DNA of 64,000 nucleotides from Collinsella aerofaciens. Lineage in GTDB: Bacteria; Actinomycetota; Coriobacteriia; Coriobacteriales; Coriobacteriaceae. A program made the translations under genes and the position numbers. The notes under the pieces are model-generated. The model saw only the letters and a program-made list of their open reading frames with translations. It did not search any database and was not told where the DNA came from. Positions 33,149 to 42,537 of this stretch are shown piece by piece (position 1 is the stretch's first letter; each line of letters begins with the position of its first letter). The stretch spans positions 6,083-70,082 of the forward strand of contig NZ_CABJDK010000011.1 in NCBI RefSeq assembly GCF_902364355.1, written 5' to 3'.

Positions 33149-35337
33149 TCGATGCACCCGACCACACTACAGAGAAGCGGGGCGACCGTTCGGCCCTGGC
33201 ATGGCTCCTTGTCGCCCTGTTGGGGATAGCGCTCTCGGCTGCTGCCGGCGCGATGAGCTACGGTTACACGACGGCCCAAGCCGAGCAGCGCTTTTCCGAC
33301 GTTGTCGATTACGTGGCGACACAGAGCCTTTCCTACGATGCGTTCAACAGCGCCTATGCGACTAAAAATCTGATTCGCGTTATGGAGATTGCCGGAGAGG
33401 TAGCGCGCGATATGGAGCGTGATGCCTCGGCGGATAACGCCACACTGAAGCAATATGCCGATCAGTTCAACGTGACGGCGCTGATTGTGACGGACGCATC
33501 GGGTAACTTGGTGTCCGAGTCATCGACGGATAACGTGGGCTACGAGTCGCTTGCTGCATATCTTAAAGAGACGCCCGTGCTGGAAGTGGCGACCCATCCG
33601 CTTAAGTCCTATACCGCTCGCATTACGCTTGCGGATGATTCGGTCGCAGACATTGGCTGCGTGGCCCGGCGGGACGGCGAGGGCATCGTTGTCGCGGTGA
33701 GGCACCAGAGCGCCAAGGCGGTCGCGAGCAATACGCTCAAGTTGCAGAGCTTGCTCGATGGTTACGAGACCATCGATAGCGGCAATATCGTGATCGAAAA
33801 CGATGGCAAGGTCGTTGCGACCAACGCTGTCGAGCCCACCATGTCGGGCGTGTTCGATTTGCCTGCGACGGATGCCGTCATTGTCGACGGTATCAAGGAG
33901 CGTTGCCTGGCTGGTAGGGTCAGATTGGTCAACGCCAACGGCGAGTGGTATCTGGGCACATTTGGTAAAGCGCGCAACTTCTACGTGTACACCTATGCCC
34001 CCGCGCGGCGTTACTTCGAGACCGTCGCTGCTGTTGTTGCCAGTGTGTTGGCGCTCTACGGCGGCGCCATGGCCGCTGTTGTGATGATGCGCCGCCGTGC
34101 CGAGCACCAACACTTGACCGACCTGTTGCAGCAGGAGCGCAACTATGGCGACAAGCTGGCAAAGGCAGCGCGCGAGGCGTCGTCTGCCAACTCTGCAAAG
34201 GCGGAGTTTCTGCGCCGCATGAGTCACGATCTACGCACGCCCATCAACGGTATTCGCGGTATGGTCGAGGTGGGCGATGCCAACGCGGACAACTTGCAAA
34301 AACAGACCGAGTGCCGCTCAAAGATTTGGACGGCGTCGGGGCTGCTACTCGACCTTGCGAACGAGGCGCTCGATATGAGTCGCCTGGAGAGCGGGCAGGT
34401 CGATCTGGAGCTCGTGCCCACAAATTTGGTGGTTCTCACCCGTGAGGTGCGCGATATTCTGGAGCGCCAGGCCGAGGAGCGTCTGGTGACAATTATCTGC
34501 GACCAACAGGCCCTTGACCATCCCTATGCACGGGCGAGCGTGACGCACCTCAAGCGCTTGTTGGTCAATATTGCCGGCAATGCCGTCAAGTACAACCGCC
34601 GGGGCGGCTATGTTCGCCTGACGTGCCGCGAGGTGGAGCCGGTGGACGGCGTCCCCGTCTATGAATACACGATCGCCGATAACGGTATTGGTATGAGCGA
34701 GGAGTTCCAGCAGCACCTCTACGAGCCGTTTACTCGCGAGGAACAACAGGTGGAAGGCGCTTCATCGGGAACTGGCCTGGGCGCGTCTATTGCCAAGCAG
34801 CTGGTCGAGCTTATGGGCGGAACCATGAGCTTTACGAGCGCCTTGGGGCAGGGGACGGCGTTTACCATCCGCCTGCCGCTTGAGAAGTGCGAGCGCTCCG
34901 AGATTCCCCAGGCAGCTCGCGTGGGTGCGGGCGACAGCGACGCGCTCCAGGGCCTGCGTGTTTTGCTCGTAGAGGATAACGACCTGAATGCCGAAATCGC
35001 ACAGTTTGCGCTCGACCGTGCCGGTGCCATCGCGACGCATGTGAAGGATGGCGAGTCTGCCGTCGAGACGTTTGCCGCGAGTGCGCCGCACGAGTACGAT
35101 GTGGTGTTGATGGACATCATGATGCCTGGCATCGATGGCCTTGAGGCCACGCGTCGGATTCGAGCACTCGATCGCGAGGATGCCGCGACCACGCCGATCA
35201 TCGCCGTGAGCGCCAACGCCTTTGCCGACGACCGTAGGCTCTCGCGCGAGGCGGGCATGAACGCGCATCTGAGTAAGCCCGTGAGCTCGCAGGAACTCAT
35301 TGAGGCGCTTGCGCACATAGCCGCCGACGCTTCATAA
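33145..35337 (+). CDS. Membrane hybrid histidine kinase with Cache-like sensor and receiver
   Basis: 730 residues, GTG start with GGAGG 7 bases upstream, overlapping the previous stop. TM1 about 18-38, an extracytoplasmic sensor about 45-288 that looks like a double Cache domain (LIVTDASGNLVSESS, GEWYLGTFG), TM2 about 292-315, HisKA with His361 in RMSHDLRTPING, HATPase with ADNGIGMS and GTGLGASIAKQL, then a receiver with LLVEDNDLNAEIA and phosphoacceptor in VLMDIMMPGIDGLEATRRI. There is no DNA-binding output and no HPt domain, so the phosphate must pass to an unlinked protein or modulate the kinase. Confidence 0.87.
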   Translation: MIDAPDHTTEKRGDRSALAWLLVALLGIALSAAAGAMSYGYTTAQAEQRFSDVVDYVATQSLSYDAFNSAYATKNLIRVMEIAGEVARDMERDASADNATLKQYADQFNVTALIVTDASGNLVSESSTDNVGYESLAAYLKETPVLEVATHPLKSYTARITLADDSVADIGCVARRDGEGIVVAVRHQSAKAVASNTLKLQSLLDGYETIDSGNIVIENDGKVVATNAVEPTMSGVFDLPATDAVIVDGIKERCLAGRVRLVNANGEWYLGTFGKARNFYVYTYAPARRYFETVAAVVASVLALYGGAMAAVVMMRRRAEHQHLTDLLQQERNYGDKLAKAAREASSANSAKAEFLRRMSHDLRTPINGIRGMVEVGDANADNLQKQTECRSKIWTASGLLLDLANEALDMSRLESGQVDLELVPTNLVVLTREVRDILERQAEERLVTIICDQQALDHPYARASVTHLKRLLVNIAGNAVKYNRRGGYVRLTCREVEPVDGVPVYEYTIADNGIGMSEEFQQHLYEPFTREEQQVEGASSGTGLGASIAKQLVELMGGTMSFTSALGQGTAFTIRLPLEKCERSEIPQAARVGAGDSDALQGLRVLLVEDNDLNAEIAQFALDRAGAIATHVKDGESAVETFAASAPHEYDVVLMDIMMPGIDGLEATRRIRALDREDAATTPIIAVSANAFADDRRLSREAGMNAHLSKPVSSQELIEALAHIAADAS

Positions 35338-35339
35338 GC

Positions 35340-35379
35340 ATATGGCCCGGTTCCAATGTTGGTTGGAACCGGGCCATAT
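35340..35379. terminator. Bidirectional hairpin between convergent genes
   Basis: ATATGGCCCGGTTCCAA and its exact complement (17 bp) with a 6-base loop lie 3 bases after the kinase stop and before the stop of the convergent flavoprotein gene. Confidence 0.75.
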
Positions 35380-35406
35380 CGCTATTTGCAAGACCTGCTT
35401 TTAGGC

Positions 35407-35886
35407 TTACTTTTCATGAATCTGTTTGCCGCAAAGATGCTCAATCGAAATCTCGTAGAGTTGGACGCCCTTGATATCTTTGGCGATTTCTTCCTCGACT
35501 TCTTCGGCAGAAGGGTAGTACTTAAGCGCGAGCTGACGGACTTTGTCCTCGATAAACGCGGGGGCCTCATCTACCAGGCGGCAACGGCCAAAGACCACGG
35601 TACTCATAACGTAGGGAGCCCAGTCGTCGTCCTTGTACCACTCGTTGCCGTACACGGTAAAGCAGACTTTGTCGTCACGCTTGAGTGAATCGACCTTGTG
35701 GCCAGCCTTGGCGCCATGGAAATAAATCTTGTCGTGCTCGGTGTCAAAGAAGTAGTTGACGGGAATGGCATAAGGGTAGCCATCGTCGCCGTTGACGGCA
35801 AAGACGCCGCGCTTGCAGGCGGCAAGCAATTTGCGCGCTTCCTCGTCAGTGATGGCGCGTTTCTTTCGACGCAGGGGCCTAAACAC
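35407..35886 (-). CDS. Pyridoxamine 5'-phosphate oxidase-like flavoprotein (NimA-like)
   Basis: 159 residues from GTG 35886 (VFRPLRRKK), chosen because AAAGGAAG lies 6 bases upstream; the longer ATG frame lacks this. Split-barrel FMN fold: RGVFAVNGDDGYPYAIPVNYFF (broken at the Gly-Asp), IYFHGAKAGHKVDSL and VCFTVYGNEW. The first residues and the HGAKAGHK motif match the Nim/5-nitroimidazole-resistance branch of the family. Drug inactivation has been shown for only some members, so resistance should not be assumed. Convergent with the hybrid kinase gene. Confidence 0.83.
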   Translation of the reverse strand: MFRPLRRKKRAITDEEARKLLAACKRGVFAVNGDDGYPYAIPVNYFFDTEHDKIYFHGAKAGHKVDSLKRDDKVCFTVYGNEWYKDDDWAPYVMSTVVFGRCRLVDEAPAFIEDKVRQLALKYYPSAEEVEEEIAKDIKGVQLYEISIEHLCGKQIHEK

Positions 35887-35928
35887 TGTTGGCTTCCTTT
35901 CTAGCTGTGTATGGTGGTAGAGCACAAA

Positions 35929-38733
35929 CTATAGCGAAACAGTTCCGTTTTTCTTGATGCGGGCGAGGATGTTTTTGAGCTTGTTAAAGTCGAGCGGTTT
36001 GGGCAGATGGGCGTTCATGCCGGCATCGTGTGCCGCCTTGGCGTCCTCGACAAAGGCGTTGGCGGTGAGCGCGATGATGGGGGTGTCGTCCGCATCGGCC
36101 TTCTCGCTCAGGCGAATCGCACGAGTCGCCTCGTAGCCATCCATGCCCGGCATCATGATGTCCATCAGGATCGCATCGAAGCTGCCGGCGGGGCGACTAG
36201 TGTATAGATCGACCGCTTCGTTGCCGTCGGCGGCGCGAGTTACGACGATGCCTTCGCTTTCGAGCAGCGCCTGGGCAATTTCGGCATTGAGCTCGTTGTC
36301 TTCGGCCAAAAGAACGTTCATGCCGGCAAGCGAGCAGCTGATCGCCTGCTCGTCCGCACCTTCTCTTGCCTGAGGGTTCTTGTCGATATCGAGCGGAATC
36401 TGGACGTTGAACGTACTTCCCACGCCAACCTCGCTCGAAATCTCAATCGTGCCGCCCATCATGTCGATGAGCGATTTGACGATCGGCATGCCCATGCCAG
36501 TTCCCTGAAATTTACTGCGAGCATCGTTGCCTTCTTGGGCAAACGGTTCGTAGATGTGCTTAAGAAACTCGGGCGACATGCCGATGCCGGTGTCCGAGAC
36601 GTTAAAGCAAAACACTGCGTGCTCGTCATCGAGCGGTTTGACAGTCGACGAGAATGTGACGGTGCCACCGCGCTTGTTGTACTTGATGCTGTTGTCGAGC
36701 AGGTTGACGAGGATTTGTCGAATATGGGTGGGGCTGCCGATCATGTATTGGTCGACAGCGTAGGGCTCGCTGGTGTCGAGCATTGTTATGCCACGATCAG
36801 ATGCGCGGAGCTTGCACAGTACGAGCGCATCGTCGCACAGCTCTTTGAGGTTGAATGATTCGTGCTCGAGCGTCACTTTGCACTCCTCGATCCTGCCCAT
36901 CTCGAGGATGTCGTTAATCAACGACAGTAGGTGGTTGGCGGCAACACGCGCCTTGGCGCGGCTTTCCCTGGCGACCTGCATGTCGCCTTCTTTCAATTCC
37001 TCAATTTCGATAAGGCCCAGCATGCCGTTGAGCGGTGTGCGGATATCGTGGCTCATGCGCGTGAGGAAAGCGGTTTTGGCGGCGTTGGCGGCGTCGGCTT
37101 TCTGGCGTTCTTTCTGCGCGCGATGAAGCGACCAGATAAGGACGACGATGCCGGCGAGCAATACGCAGATGATAACGGTCGCAACGGCGATGCGGTTGCG
37201 GTAGATAAACCGGAACGTGTCCGATTCTTGCGCGGAGTACGATGCAGGCGAATAGCTGCTTGCAGAGAGCGATTCGCCTGCATTGATGATGCCCTTATTA
37301 ATGATTCCCAACAGCTCGGGTTTGCCGCGCGAAATCAAGCACGATAGTTGCGCCGTGTTGGTGAGTTCCTGTGTTTCGAAGTCCTCGATGTTGTGGGCGT
37401 CAAGGATGGTTTGCAGACGCGTGCTGGGGACAATGATGCAACTTGCCGTCCCCTTATTGAGGGCTTTGAGCGCCTCGTCGGCATTCGGAAATTCGGTTAC
37501 CGTTGCATCGGGGAATAAGCTCTCGAGCTCAAAACGGTTGACGATCGCATTCGCTGTACAAGCGATATTCTTAAGGTCGCCGTCCAGGTTGTTGCTGCTG
37601 TGAATGGCGGTCAGGGAGACCGTTCCCATCGGGTTCGACTGGACGGCTCCCCCTTGCTCGGCAAGCCAGTAGTCGCGAAACAGCGGCAGCGCGACATCGA
37701 TGGTTCCTTTGGAAAGGGCTTTGACCATTTGCTTGTTGCTCGAGACCGCGACTGTTTTAACCGTAATGCCAAACTTGTCGTGCAATGTCGTTGCAAGCGA
37801 GGCGAGCGACCCTTCCATCTCGCCGTCGTCGTTTTGCGTGCAGTAGGGAAGTTCGTTTTTAAGATAGCCGAGCGTAATGGTGTTGCCGTTTGCTTTGAGC
37901 CAGGAACGCTCGGGGCCAGTGAGTGATGATGAGCCGCTGTTTTGGGCCGAGTAGTTCGATTTGACTTCGTCGTTATAGCGCGGGTTGGTGCGGTTGATTG
38001 CCGCCATGGCCGAGTTGATGTCGTTCATCAGATCGGGGCGGCTTTTGGGGACGGCAAAATAGTAGTCGCTCGAGCCTACGTAGAACATGGGCGACGCGTC
38101 GGGCGACGAAATGGTGTCGTTCATGATAATGGCGTCGACCTCGCCGTCTGAAAGTGCCTCAAAGAGGGCGCTTCCGGTGTCGATTTCTTTATAAGTACAG
38201 GCGATGCCCTCGTTGGCGAGCCACTGCTGGCCGACGACGGTTTGCATAACGCCAGAATTGCAGCCGATGGTGAGGCCTTGAAGCGCTTGGGGGTCACCCT
38301 TGGTCAGATCGTCGCGATCGGGCCTGGCGTAGATGTAGTAGCGCTCGGTGCCCTCGGGGTTCGAGGAAAAGAGCAGCTTCTGCTCGCGCTCTGCCGAATA
38401 CGAGATGTTGGGCATGAGGTCGATTTCGCCCGCCTCGAGCATGTCCAAAAGCTCGGTGAAAGTGCCAGGAACGTATTCGTATTGCCAACCCTTTGTGTAG
38501 TACGAGAGGGTCTGGAGGTACTCATAACCCCATCCCGAGAGGCGCTCGCCCGGCGTGCCTTCCTGGAAGCCTGCGTTGTTGACGAGCCAGCCGACGCGGA
38601 CCGTCTTGACCTGCTGGTCGGAGTCGGCGGCAAAGGCCGGGGTGGGCATGACGGTGCTCAGTATGGCGAGCGCGGCAAGCGCGACGGCTAGGGTGCGATA
38701 TAGAGCTAAGCGAAGGACGGCGGAAGGTTTCAC
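35929..38733 (-). CDS. Hybrid histidine kinase with two fused solute-binding domains
   Basis: About 934 residues from GTG 38733 (AGGA 6 bases upstream); an ATG at 38766 adds 11 residues. A signal peptide (cleavage near AFA-AD) is followed by two tandem SBP_bac_3 domains, about 40-265 (VRVGWLVNNAGF, then AGEIDLMPNIS) and 290-510 (ITLGYLKNELPYC, then GTIDVALPLF). Then one membrane helix about 520-542, HisKA with RMSHDIRTPLNGMLGL, HATPase with VSDTGIGMS and GTGMGMPIVKSL, and a receiver with LLAEDNELNAEIA and LMDIMMPGMDGYEATRAI. BvgS/EvgS-like domain order, but without HPt or a response regulator nearby. Convergent with the other SBP-kinase pair beyond the flavoprotein gene. Confidence 0.87.
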   Translation of the reverse strand: MKPSAVLRLALYRTLAVALAALAILSTVMPTPAFAADSDQQVKTVRVGWLVNNAGFQEGTPGERLSGWGYEYLQTLSYYTKGWQYEYVPGTFTELLDMLEAGEIDLMPNISYSAEREQKLLFSSNPEGTERYYIYARPDRDDLTKGDPQALQGLTIGCNSGVMQTVVGQQWLANEGIACTYKEIDTGSALFEALSDGEVDAIIMNDTISSPDASPMFYVGSSDYYFAVPKSRPDLMNDINSAMAAINRTNPRYNDEVKSNYSAQNSGSSSLTGPERSWLKANGNTITLGYLKNELPYCTQNDDGEMEGSLASLATTLHDKFGITVKTVAVSSNKQMVKALSKGTIDVALPLFRDYWLAEQGGAVQSNPMGTVSLTAIHSSNNLDGDLKNIACTANAIVNRFELESLFPDATVTEFPNADEALKALNKGTASCIIVPSTRLQTILDAHNIEDFETQELTNTAQLSCLISRGKPELLGIINKGIINAGESLSASSYSPASYSAQESDTFRFIYRNRIAVATVIICVLLAGIVVLIWSLHRAQKERQKADAANAAKTAFLTRMSHDIRTPLNGMLGLIEIEELKEGDMQVARESRAKARVAANHLLSLINDILEMGRIEECKVTLEHESFNLKELCDDALVLCKLRASDRGITMLDTSEPYAVDQYMIGSPTHIRQILVNLLDNSIKYNKRGGTVTFSSTVKPLDDEHAVFCFNVSDTGIGMSPEFLKHIYEPFAQEGNDARSKFQGTGMGMPIVKSLIDMMGGTIEISSEVGVGSTFNVQIPLDIDKNPQAREGADEQAISCSLAGMNVLLAEDNELNAEIAQALLESEGIVVTRAADGNEAVDLYTSRPAGSFDAILMDIMMPGMDGYEATRAIRLSEKADADDTPIIALTANAFVEDAKAAHDAGMNAHLPKPLDFNKLKNILARIKKNGTVSL

Positions 38734-38830
38734 ATGCAATCCTATCGAGTCGAGACGGTACCGCATTAGGATACCAGCTCAGCTGGCCAGCTGCCGGACG
38801 CGCCGCTAAGTGGTCGCGCCCGGCACTGGC

Positions 38831-38955
38831 GACTAGTCATTGGGGACGTTCTTAAACGACTAGTCATCGGGGACGTTCTTGTTTGACTAGTCATTTAAGA
38901 ACGTCCCCAATGACTACTTTCTGCCGGCACAAAAGGAACGTCCCCAAGTGCCGGA
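38831..38955. repeat. Palindromic repeat family B cluster, copies 2-4
   Basis: GACTAGTCAT(T/C)GGGGACGTTCTT occurs twice in direct order (from 38831 and 38850), then inverted as AAGAACGTCCCCAATGACTA near 38898-38916, giving long alternative stems. A further unit at 38932-38955 has CCGGCAC/GTGCCGG arms around AAAAGGAACGTCCCCAA. The region 38734-39007 holds nothing else recognisable except a GGGACAAT -10-like box near 38959. Confidence 0.75.
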
Positions 38956-39007
38956 TGTGGGACAATACCGAGCGAATGTGATTGGGCGTCTGGGAAAAGG
39001 GGTCGCG

Positions 39008-39076
39008 ATGAACAAGTTGAGGACGCTTGCCGACCTGTCGCGCCGCGTGCGCGAATATCGCCGACGCCAGCGCTAG
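39008..39076 (+). CDS. Possible 22-residue basic leader peptide
   Basis: ATG with AAGGGG 5 bases upstream, encoding MNKLRTLADLSRRV and an Arg-rich tail, ending 10 bases before the LOG gene. It could be a translated leader coupled to the next gene or a chance frame. Confidence 0.3.
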   Translation: MNKLRTLADLSRRVREYRRRQR

Positions 39077-39086
39077 AGGGGGCTAA

Positions 39087-39620
39087 ATGAATATCACGGT
39101 ATACCTGGGCGCGAACGTCGGCAACGACCCGGCGTTTCTGCCCGCGGTGCAGGAGCTGGGCGACTGGATTGGCGCCAACGGCCACGCGCTGGTATACGGC
39201 GGGTCCAAGTCGGGGCTGATGGGCGCGCTCGCCGATAGCGTGCTCGAGGCAGGTGGACACGTGACGGGTGTTGAGCCGAGCTTTTTTATCGAGGCCGAGT
39301 TTCAACATGACGGTATCGACGATCTCATCGTGACGAGCGATATGGCCGAGCGCAAGGCCAAGATGATCGAGCTCGGCGATGCATTCATTGCCTTTCCCGG
39401 TGGGACGGGCACGCTCGAGGAGATCGCCGAGGTCATGTCTGCTGTGTCGTTGGGGCATCTGGGCGCACCATGCATCTTGTACAACCTGGATGGGTACTAC
39501 AGCGACCTCAAGGCGCTACTCGGGCACATGATCGATAAGGGCTTATCGAGCCCGCAGCGCCAGATTGGCATTTACTTTGCCGACGATTTGCGCGAGATTG
39601 CCTCGATTATCAACGGATAA
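39087..39620 (+). CDS. LOG family protein (cytokinin riboside 5'-monophosphate phosphoribohydrolase-like)
   Basis: 177 residues with GAGGGGG before the ATG. Rossmann-type nucleotide hydrolase: ITVYLGANVGN, VYGGSKSGLMGALADS, MAERKAKMIELGDAFIAFPGG (split at Leu-Gly) and the catalytic PGGTGTLEE. The family cleaves nucleoside 5'-monophosphates to base and ribose 5-phosphate. In bacteria the physiological substrate is often unclear. Confidence 0.86.
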   Translation: MNITVYLGANVGNDPAFLPAVQELGDWIGANGHALVYGGSKSGLMGALADSVLEAGGHVTGVEPSFFIEAEFQHDGIDDLIVTSDMAERKAKMIELGDAFIAFPGGTGTLEEIAEVMSAVSLGHLGAPCILYNLDGYYSDLKALLGHMIDKGLSSPQRQIGIYFADDLREIASIING

Positions 39621-39745
39621 GTCTTGAGCCTGCCCCACTATGACTCCCAATGGTGCCGTTTGCGGCGCAGATGGTTGGCTCGTTCGGGCAACGCTCGCTC
39701 TACAATTAAACGTATCTATGTCGACTTTGACCGCGGGAGGACTCG

Positions 39746-41050
39746 ATGGATAACCTTGCCAAGCCCACAAACCGCGCGCTGTTTTTGGTCAACGTTGCCG
39801 TGACCGGTGCGTTTGCGGGTGCTGCGGTCTGGTTGTTCTTCTTTGCGATGGAGCGCGGTATCGACTATCTATGGACCGAGATTCCGCACGCGCTGGGCGT
39901 CGCTTCGCCCGAGCTTGCCAGCGGTCCGTTCGGTTTTTTGCCGTACCCGTTTTTCGTCTGCCTGTTGGGCGGCCTGCTGATCGGTCTGTACGAAAAGATG
40001 ACGGGCACCAAGACCGATGACCTCAACCAGGTGATGGCCAAGGTAAAGCGCGACGGCCGCTACCCGTACGACAACCTGGGCAAGCTTTCGCTTGCGGCGT
40101 TGCTGCCGCTGCTGTTTGGCGGAAGCATTGGACCAGAAGCCGGCCTGACCGGCGTCATCGCGGGTCTGTGCAGCTGGGTCGGCGACCGCATGCGCCGCTT
40201 TGGCGCCGAGTTTAGGGAGCTCACGCTGTTGGGCATCCAGGCCGCCCTGACGGCGCTCTTTACCGCGCCCGTCTTTGGCTTTGTGGCGCCGCTCGCCGGT
40301 AGCGCCGACGGCCAGGGCGCCAACGGCGATGGGGACTCAGCGTCCGACGAGATCACCATCAAGCTTCCCAAGGCGCAAAAGACCGTGGTCTACGGCATTG
40401 CGATTGCCGGCGGTCTGGGTACCTACCTGCTGCTCGGCCAGCTTATGGGCGGCGGCATGGGCATGCCCAGGTTCGAGGCCGCCGTGGTGGGCAACCTGGA
40501 GCTTACCTGGCTCATTCCTCTGTCGTTGATCGGAACAATCTGCGGCTGGCTGTACTTTGTTTCTGAGCACGCGAGCGAGGCGTTGGCCCACGCCATAGGG
40601 GAGCGCCCTGTCGTCAAAGCCATGCTGGCCGGTCTGGCGCTCGCCATCTGCGGCACGGTTTTGCCCTACACCATGTTTGCCGGCGAGACACAAGCCGATG
40701 TGCTCATGGAGACCTATATGACCATTCCCGCTGGTGTGCTTATTGCAACCGGTCTTGTCAAGGCCATGCTGACGCCCGCCCTCATCAACATGGGCTGGCG
40801 CGGCGGCCACTTCTTCCCGGTTATCTTCTCGGGCGTGAGCCTGGGCTACGGTCTTGCCGTCCTCACCGGCGCTGATCCGGTCTTTTGCGTCGCTGTCTGC
40901 ACCGCCTCGACGATGGGTGCGGTCATGCGTCAGCCAGTCATGGTCGTGGGCCTGCTGCTCATGTGCTTCCCACTCAAGGGTATCGTCTGCATGATCATCG
41001 CCGCCGTTATCGCCGCCGGCATTCCGCTGCCCAAGCCGCTGCGCAAGTAA
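39746..41050 (+). CDS. ClC-family chloride channel/antiporter
   Basis: 434-residue multi-helix membrane protein, GGAGG 5 bases upstream of the ATG. ClC selectivity motifs are recognisable: GGSIGPEAGLTG (usual GxxxGPE) and a second region MGWRGGHFFPVIFSG, close to the GxFxP signature, followed by TASTMGAVMRQPV. A hydrophilic loop (about residues 190-212, SADGQGANGDGDSASDE) breaks the two halves. There are no CBS domains at the C-terminus. Whether it is a channel or an H+/anion exchanger is not evident. Confidence 0.83.
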   Translation: MDNLAKPTNRALFLVNVAVTGAFAGAAVWLFFFAMERGIDYLWTEIPHALGVASPELASGPFGFLPYPFFVCLLGGLLIGLYEKMTGTKTDDLNQVMAKVKRDGRYPYDNLGKLSLAALLPLLFGGSIGPEAGLTGVIAGLCSWVGDRMRRFGAEFRELTLLGIQAALTALFTAPVFGFVAPLAGSADGQGANGDGDSASDEITIKLPKAQKTVVYGIAIAGGLGTYLLLGQLMGGGMGMPRFEAAVVGNLELTWLIPLSLIGTICGWLYFVSEHASEALAHAIGERPVVKAMLAGLALAICGTVLPYTMFAGETQADVLMETYMTIPAGVLIATGLVKAMLTPALINMGWRGGHFFPVIFSGVSLGYGLAVLTGADPVFCVAVCTASTMGAVMRQPVMVVGLLLMCFPLKGIVCMIIAAVIAAGIPLPKPLRK

Positions 41051-41211
41051 CATGGTGGTGCGCGGCCAATACAGGCATTCCAGGCCCGGCGTGAGAATGT
41101 AGCGTCTGCTGGGCTGCTGTTCCAACAGTCATTAATAAAATATGCCAGATGACGGAGGTGGAACGGCGCAACAAACCACGGCCAGCGCCTAGATCTCGCT
41201 CGGCATCGGCG

Positions 41212-42087
41212 CTATTTCCAAATCGCGAGCGCCGCAGTGCCCAAGATGATGAGGGCGAGACCGATGGCGTTGCGTCGCGAGACTTTTTCGTTGAATGCCA
41301 GGCGCGCAAATAGTACCGATACGAGAATCGATAGTTTGTCGATCTGCACCACGACGCTCACCTGGCCTGCGGCGATGGCATAGTAATAGAGCAGCCACGA
41401 TGCTCCGGTCGCGATGCCCGATGCCGCGAGAAATACGAGTTCGCAGCGGTCTACGTGCACGGCTTGGCCCATCTTGCCTTTAGCTGCCACGATTGCCCAT
41501 GCCATAACCAGTACCACACAGGTACGGATTGCCGTGGTCAGGTTTGACTCGACGCCTTCGATGCCGATCTTGGCGAGGACGGAGGTGAGTGCTGCGAACA
41601 CGGCGGCGCCGAGGGCGTAAGCGAGCCAGGTCCGGTCTTGCTGCTGCTCGGGTCCGGCAGACTGCTGCTTCTCGATCATTAAAAACGTGCCGAGGGTGAT
41701 GACGGCGGTTCCCACGAGCTTAACCGCAAGGTTGCTCGTCTCACCAAAAAGCGCGATGGCGATCAGCGCGGCGAGCACGGTGCTCATCTTGTCAACCGGT
41801 ACGACCTTATTTACGTCTCCGATGCTCAGCGCCTTAAAGTAACAGATCCACGAAGCTCCGGTAGCGAGTCCCGAGAGGATGAGAAAGAGCCAGGATCTGG
41901 GTTCGATGATGCCAATGGTTCCAATGGATCCAGAAATACCCGCCATTGCCCAGGCGAAAACGAGCACCACGCAGGTGCGAATGGCCGTCGCGACATCGGA
42001 GTCGGTCTGCTTGATGCCGCATTTGGCCAAGATGGATGTGATGCCGGCAAAGAATGCTGACGCAAATGCTGCGACGACCCACGACAC
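41212..42087 (-). CDS. EamA/DMT-superfamily transporter
   Basis: 291 residues, GTG start with AAGGAGG 10 bases upstream. Ten predicted helices in two EamA halves with an internal repeat: ITSILAKCGIKQTDSDVATAIRTCVVLVFAWA and TSVLAKIGIEGVESNLTTAIRTCVVLVMAWA correspond (each seen in shorter pieces). Exporter of amino acids or metabolites by family; substrate unknown. Convergent with the ClC gene. Confidence 0.83.
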   Translation of the reverse strand: MSWVVAAFASAFFAGITSILAKCGIKQTDSDVATAIRTCVVLVFAWAMAGISGSIGTIGIIEPRSWLFLILSGLATGASWICYFKALSIGDVNKVVPVDKMSTVLAALIAIALFGETSNLAVKLVGTAVITLGTFLMIEKQQSAGPEQQQDRTWLAYALGAAVFAALTSVLAKIGIEGVESNLTTAIRTCVVLVMAWAIVAAKGKMGQAVHVDRCELVFLAASGIATGASWLLYYYAIAAGQVSVVVQIDKLSILVSVLFARLAFNEKVSRRNAIGLALIILGTAALAIWK

Positions 42088-42230
42088 GGGCGCGGTGCCT
42101 CCTTGGTTAATGGGTTTATCCTGCGAGTTTTATGGACATGAGGATACCGCCCCGCCATGAAGGTTTGATATGGCCGCGGCGAGACGGGGGTCATGTTGCG
42201 GGGAGCCATTTGGTTAAGGATCGAATTGAA

Positions 42231-42404
42231 GGTGAATGTTTTTCCGAGAAGTGAACGAGTCAATATGGACCCCTGGAGCATGCACACTTTTTTCGAATAA
42301 AACCGCTGGATTTCTAGGCAAAAAGCGCAGGAACTAAGCCCATAAAAATGTCGATGATACAGGGTACTGATTTTACTCGTTCACTTCTCGGAAAAACATT
42401 CACC
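42231..42404. repeat. 174-bp element with 30-bp perfect terminal inverted repeats
   Basis: Positions 42231-42260 and 42375-42404 are exact reverse complements (30 of 30; begins GGTGAATGTTTTTCCGAGAA). The 114-base interior has no open frame of note and is AT-richer than its surroundings. No target duplication is obvious. It resembles a MITE or a large foldback element. It occupies the 450-base gap 42088-42537, which otherwise holds only the EamA ribosome site. Confidence 0.75.
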
Positions 42405-42537
42405 CTCGATATGCTGTCGGCTTCTCTTTGGTTGCCAAGATCTAAACGGTACGCCGTGAAGGGTGGTAGCGACGTTGTTGCTGCTTCTCTTATCTAGTAA
42501 ATGAGGTGGGGCGCCGCCCAAGTCCTTTAGCTGTCGA

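Noticed and set aside
35407..35886. Nitroimidazole resistance gene as a firm call
   Set aside because: The fold and HGAKAGHK motif are shared with many flavoproteins without that activity.
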